A stretch of DNA of 64,000 nucleotides, from assembly GCA_021776565.1 (NCBI GenBank), contig JAJFFQ010000016.1, positions 1-64,000 of the forward strand. Direction: 5' to 3'. This DNA is from Robiginitomaculum sp. (GTDB taxonomy: Bacteria > Pseudomonadota > Alphaproteobacteria > Caulobacterales > Maricaulaceae). Shown piece after piece: positions 62,675-64,000 of this stretch. Numbering within the stretch: position 1 is the stretch's first letter; every line of letters starts with the position of its first letter. A program made the position numbers and the translations under genes. The notes beneath the pieces were generated by a model, which saw nothing but the letters and a program-made list of their open reading frames with translations, was not told the DNA's origin and ran no database searches.

Positions 62675-64000
62675 ATGCCTACAGCACTTCAACAAGCCTT
62701 CACATACGCCAGTAACTGGCTTTCGGGCCTGGATCAGCGTCACGTTGGCGCAACATCCGGCCTGAAGAAGCTGCAAGAACGACTAAACGTAGAGTTCCCC
62801 GAGACAGGCACACCACCAGAGCAAGTCATCGATGACTTAGTAGCCATGACCAAAGGTGGCCTGCTTGGTAACGCCAGCGGTCGTTTTTTTGCCTGGGTCA
62901 TTGGTGGGTCAACCGAATCGGCTCTGGCGGCTGACTGGTTAGTTTCCACTTGGGATCAAAATGCTGCACTATACGGCTGTGGCCCTGCTGTTTCCGTTAT
63001 TGAAGAAATAGCGGGCAACTGGATGAAAGAATTACTCGATCTACCACGTGAAGCCTCCTTTGCCTTTACCACCGGGTGTCAGCTTGCGCACTTTACTGCT
63101 CTGGCAGCAGCACGTCACGCCGTATTGAAACGCGTAGGTTGGAATGTTGCAGAAAACGGCTTGTTTGGAGCACCAAAAATAAGGATTTTGGTGAGCGATC
63201 AAAAACATGGCTCTGTCGAACGGGCGGTTAATTATTTAGGGCTTGGAAGCCGTTGCATTGTCCCGTTGCGCACGAACCCCCAAGGTCAGATTGTTTACGA
63301 AGAACTTGCAGGTGCTTTAGATGATAGCCCGACCATTCTTATTCTTAACGCCGCAGACCTGAATATTGGTGCTTGCGATTTATTCAATGACCTTATTCCT
63401 CTGGCGCATAAAGCGGGTGCATGGGTTCACATTGATGGTGCGTTTGGCTTGTTTGCCAGAACCAGCCGCGCCCGAAGACACATGCTTGATGGAGTTGATC
63501 TGGCCGATAGCTGGGCAACCGACGCTCACAAATGGCTTAATGTGCCCTTTGATTGCGGTATGGCAATCATAAAGGATGCAGATGCCCATAAGGCGGCTAT
63601 GACACTATCTGCTTCATACATTACAGCCAATGATGGTGCGCGCGATCAACTTGACTGGAATCCTGAATGGTCCAGACGCGCGCGTGGCGTGCCTGTTTAT
63701 GCAGCACTCAGAGAGCTTGGCCGCCAAGGCGTGGAAGACCTGGTAGATCGATGTTGTGATTATTGCTCCACCCTCACCACCGGCATAGGTGAACTTCATG
63801 GTGCGGATATCGTTGTACAACCAACGCTTAATCAAGGGCTTGTGTGCTTTATTCACCCCGATTCAAATGCAACACCCGAAGATCAAGATACCTATAATGA
63901 TAAAATCATTGAGGCCATCAACACCAATGGCGAAGCATTTTTCTCCGGTACCACATGGCAAGGGCGACGAACTATGCGGATTAGTGTGGTTAACTGGCGC
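62675..64000 (+). CDS. PLP-dependent group II decarboxylase family protein (3' end outside window)
   Basis: 442 codons are visible and the frame is open to the last base. Motifs of group II amino acid decarboxylases are present: the cofactor-stacking region FAFTTGCQLAHFTALAAARH, VHIDGAFGLFAR with Asp254, and DAHKWLNVPFD with the Schiff-base Lys286. The ending TMRISVVNWR is close to the usual C-terminus, so only a short tail is missing. AGGAAAAC precedes the ATG. Substrate (aromatic amino acid or glutamate type) cannot be told. Confidence 0.9.
   Translation, partial: MPTALQQAFTYASNWLSGLDQRHVGATSGLKKLQERLNVEFPETGTPPEQVIDDLVAMTKGGLLGNASGRFFAWVIGGSTESALAADWLVSTWDQNAALYGCGPAVSVIEEIAGNWMKELLDLPREASFAFTTGCQLAHFTALAAARHAVLKRVGWNVAENGLFGAPKIRILVSDQKHGSVERAVNYLGLGSRCIVPLRTNPQGQIVYEELAGALDDSPTILILNAADLNIGACDLFNDLIPLAHKAGAWVHIDGAFGLFARTSRARRHMLDGVDLADSWATDAHKWLNVPFDCGMAIIKDADAHKAAMTLSASYITANDGARDQLDWNPEWSRRARGVPVYAALRELGRQGVEDLVDRCCDYCSTLTTGIGELHGADIVVQPTLNQGLVCFIHPDSNATPEDQDTYNDKIIEAINTNGEAFFSGTTWQGRRTMRISVVNWR

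Overview
The window looks like a chromosomal segment of an alphaproteobacterium. The markers are the plsX-fabH-ihfA-merR-tRNA-Pro block, a ubiquinol-cytochrome c chaperone family gene next to a divergent bamE, an uninterrupted ccoNOQP-ccoGHIS (fixNOQP-GHIS) operon, gatCAB, a pyrB with a degenerate dihydroorotase, a large TonB-dependent receptor of environmental or marine type, and abundant REP-like intergenic repeats. I cannot fix the genus; an aquatic, aerobic to microaerobic, lipid-degrading heterotroph fits best. No rRNA, prophage, CRISPR or complete insertion sequence is visible. Gene density is high and many neighbouring genes overlap by the 4-bp ATGA/TTGA type.

Layout. 1-355: repeats only. 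0.36-4.5 kb: two amidases, a universal stress protein and a small unknown protein. 4.5-7.0 kb: a repeat-rich gap and an unknown secreted protein with a DGFESGNTSAWS C-terminus. 7.06-10.7 kb (minus): UQCC-type chaperone, plsX, fabH, ihfA, merR-like gene and tRNA-Pro(GGG). 10.8-12.5 kb: bamE, then a PadR regulator with a coupled membrane protein and a perfect operator palindrome. 12.7-17.2 kb: membrane pyrophosphatase hppA, zapE and a serine/threonine dehydratase-like enzyme. 17.2-26.0 kb (minus): a nine-gene acyl-CoA catabolic operon (two SDRs plus an SDR-like enoyl/hydroxyacyl enzyme, MaoC hydratase, three acyl-CoA dehydrogenases, an APH-type kinase and an MDR oxidoreductase). The kinase and the ACAD11-like dehydrogenase suggest 4-hydroxyacyl-CoA degradation.

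27.0-35.5 kb: a polysaccharide locus (degenerate CpsD-like ATPase, acyltransferase, O-antigen-ligase-like polymerase, two GT2s, CE4 deacetylase, flippase, FemAB-like GNAT). 35.97-43.85 kb: the cbb3 oxidase structural and assembly genes. 43.9-46.4 kb: divergent GumC/Wzz-like and Wza-like genes, so the export machinery lies beyond the respiratory operon. 46.5-51.6 kb: a Sel1-like protein, a lipoprotein carboxylesterase and a TonB-dependent receptor. 51.7-57.9 kb: pyrC'/pyrB divergent from gatCAB, with a DUF559 nuclease gene bounded by inverted REP-like repeats inserted between gatA and gatB. 57.9-64 kb: a cNMP-domain patatin phospholipase, a dienoyl-CoA isomerase, the methylcrotonyl-CoA carboxylase beta subunit, and a PLP-dependent decarboxylase cut by the window end.

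The most interesting structural feature is the repeat system. One family (conserved hairpin of the form CCTCCCCC-loop-GGGGGAGG) flanks the DUF559 gene in opposite orientations and even supplies its candidate start and its stop codon; a gene-less pair of the same kind sits at the left window end. A second family (about 82 bp, GTCATT..ggtaatccag..ctggatta..AATGAC) recurs five times, twice joined to a 104-bp module present in inverted orientation 60 kb apart.

All coordinates were read by eye from the sequence; family assignments rest on recognisable motifs, not on database searches.
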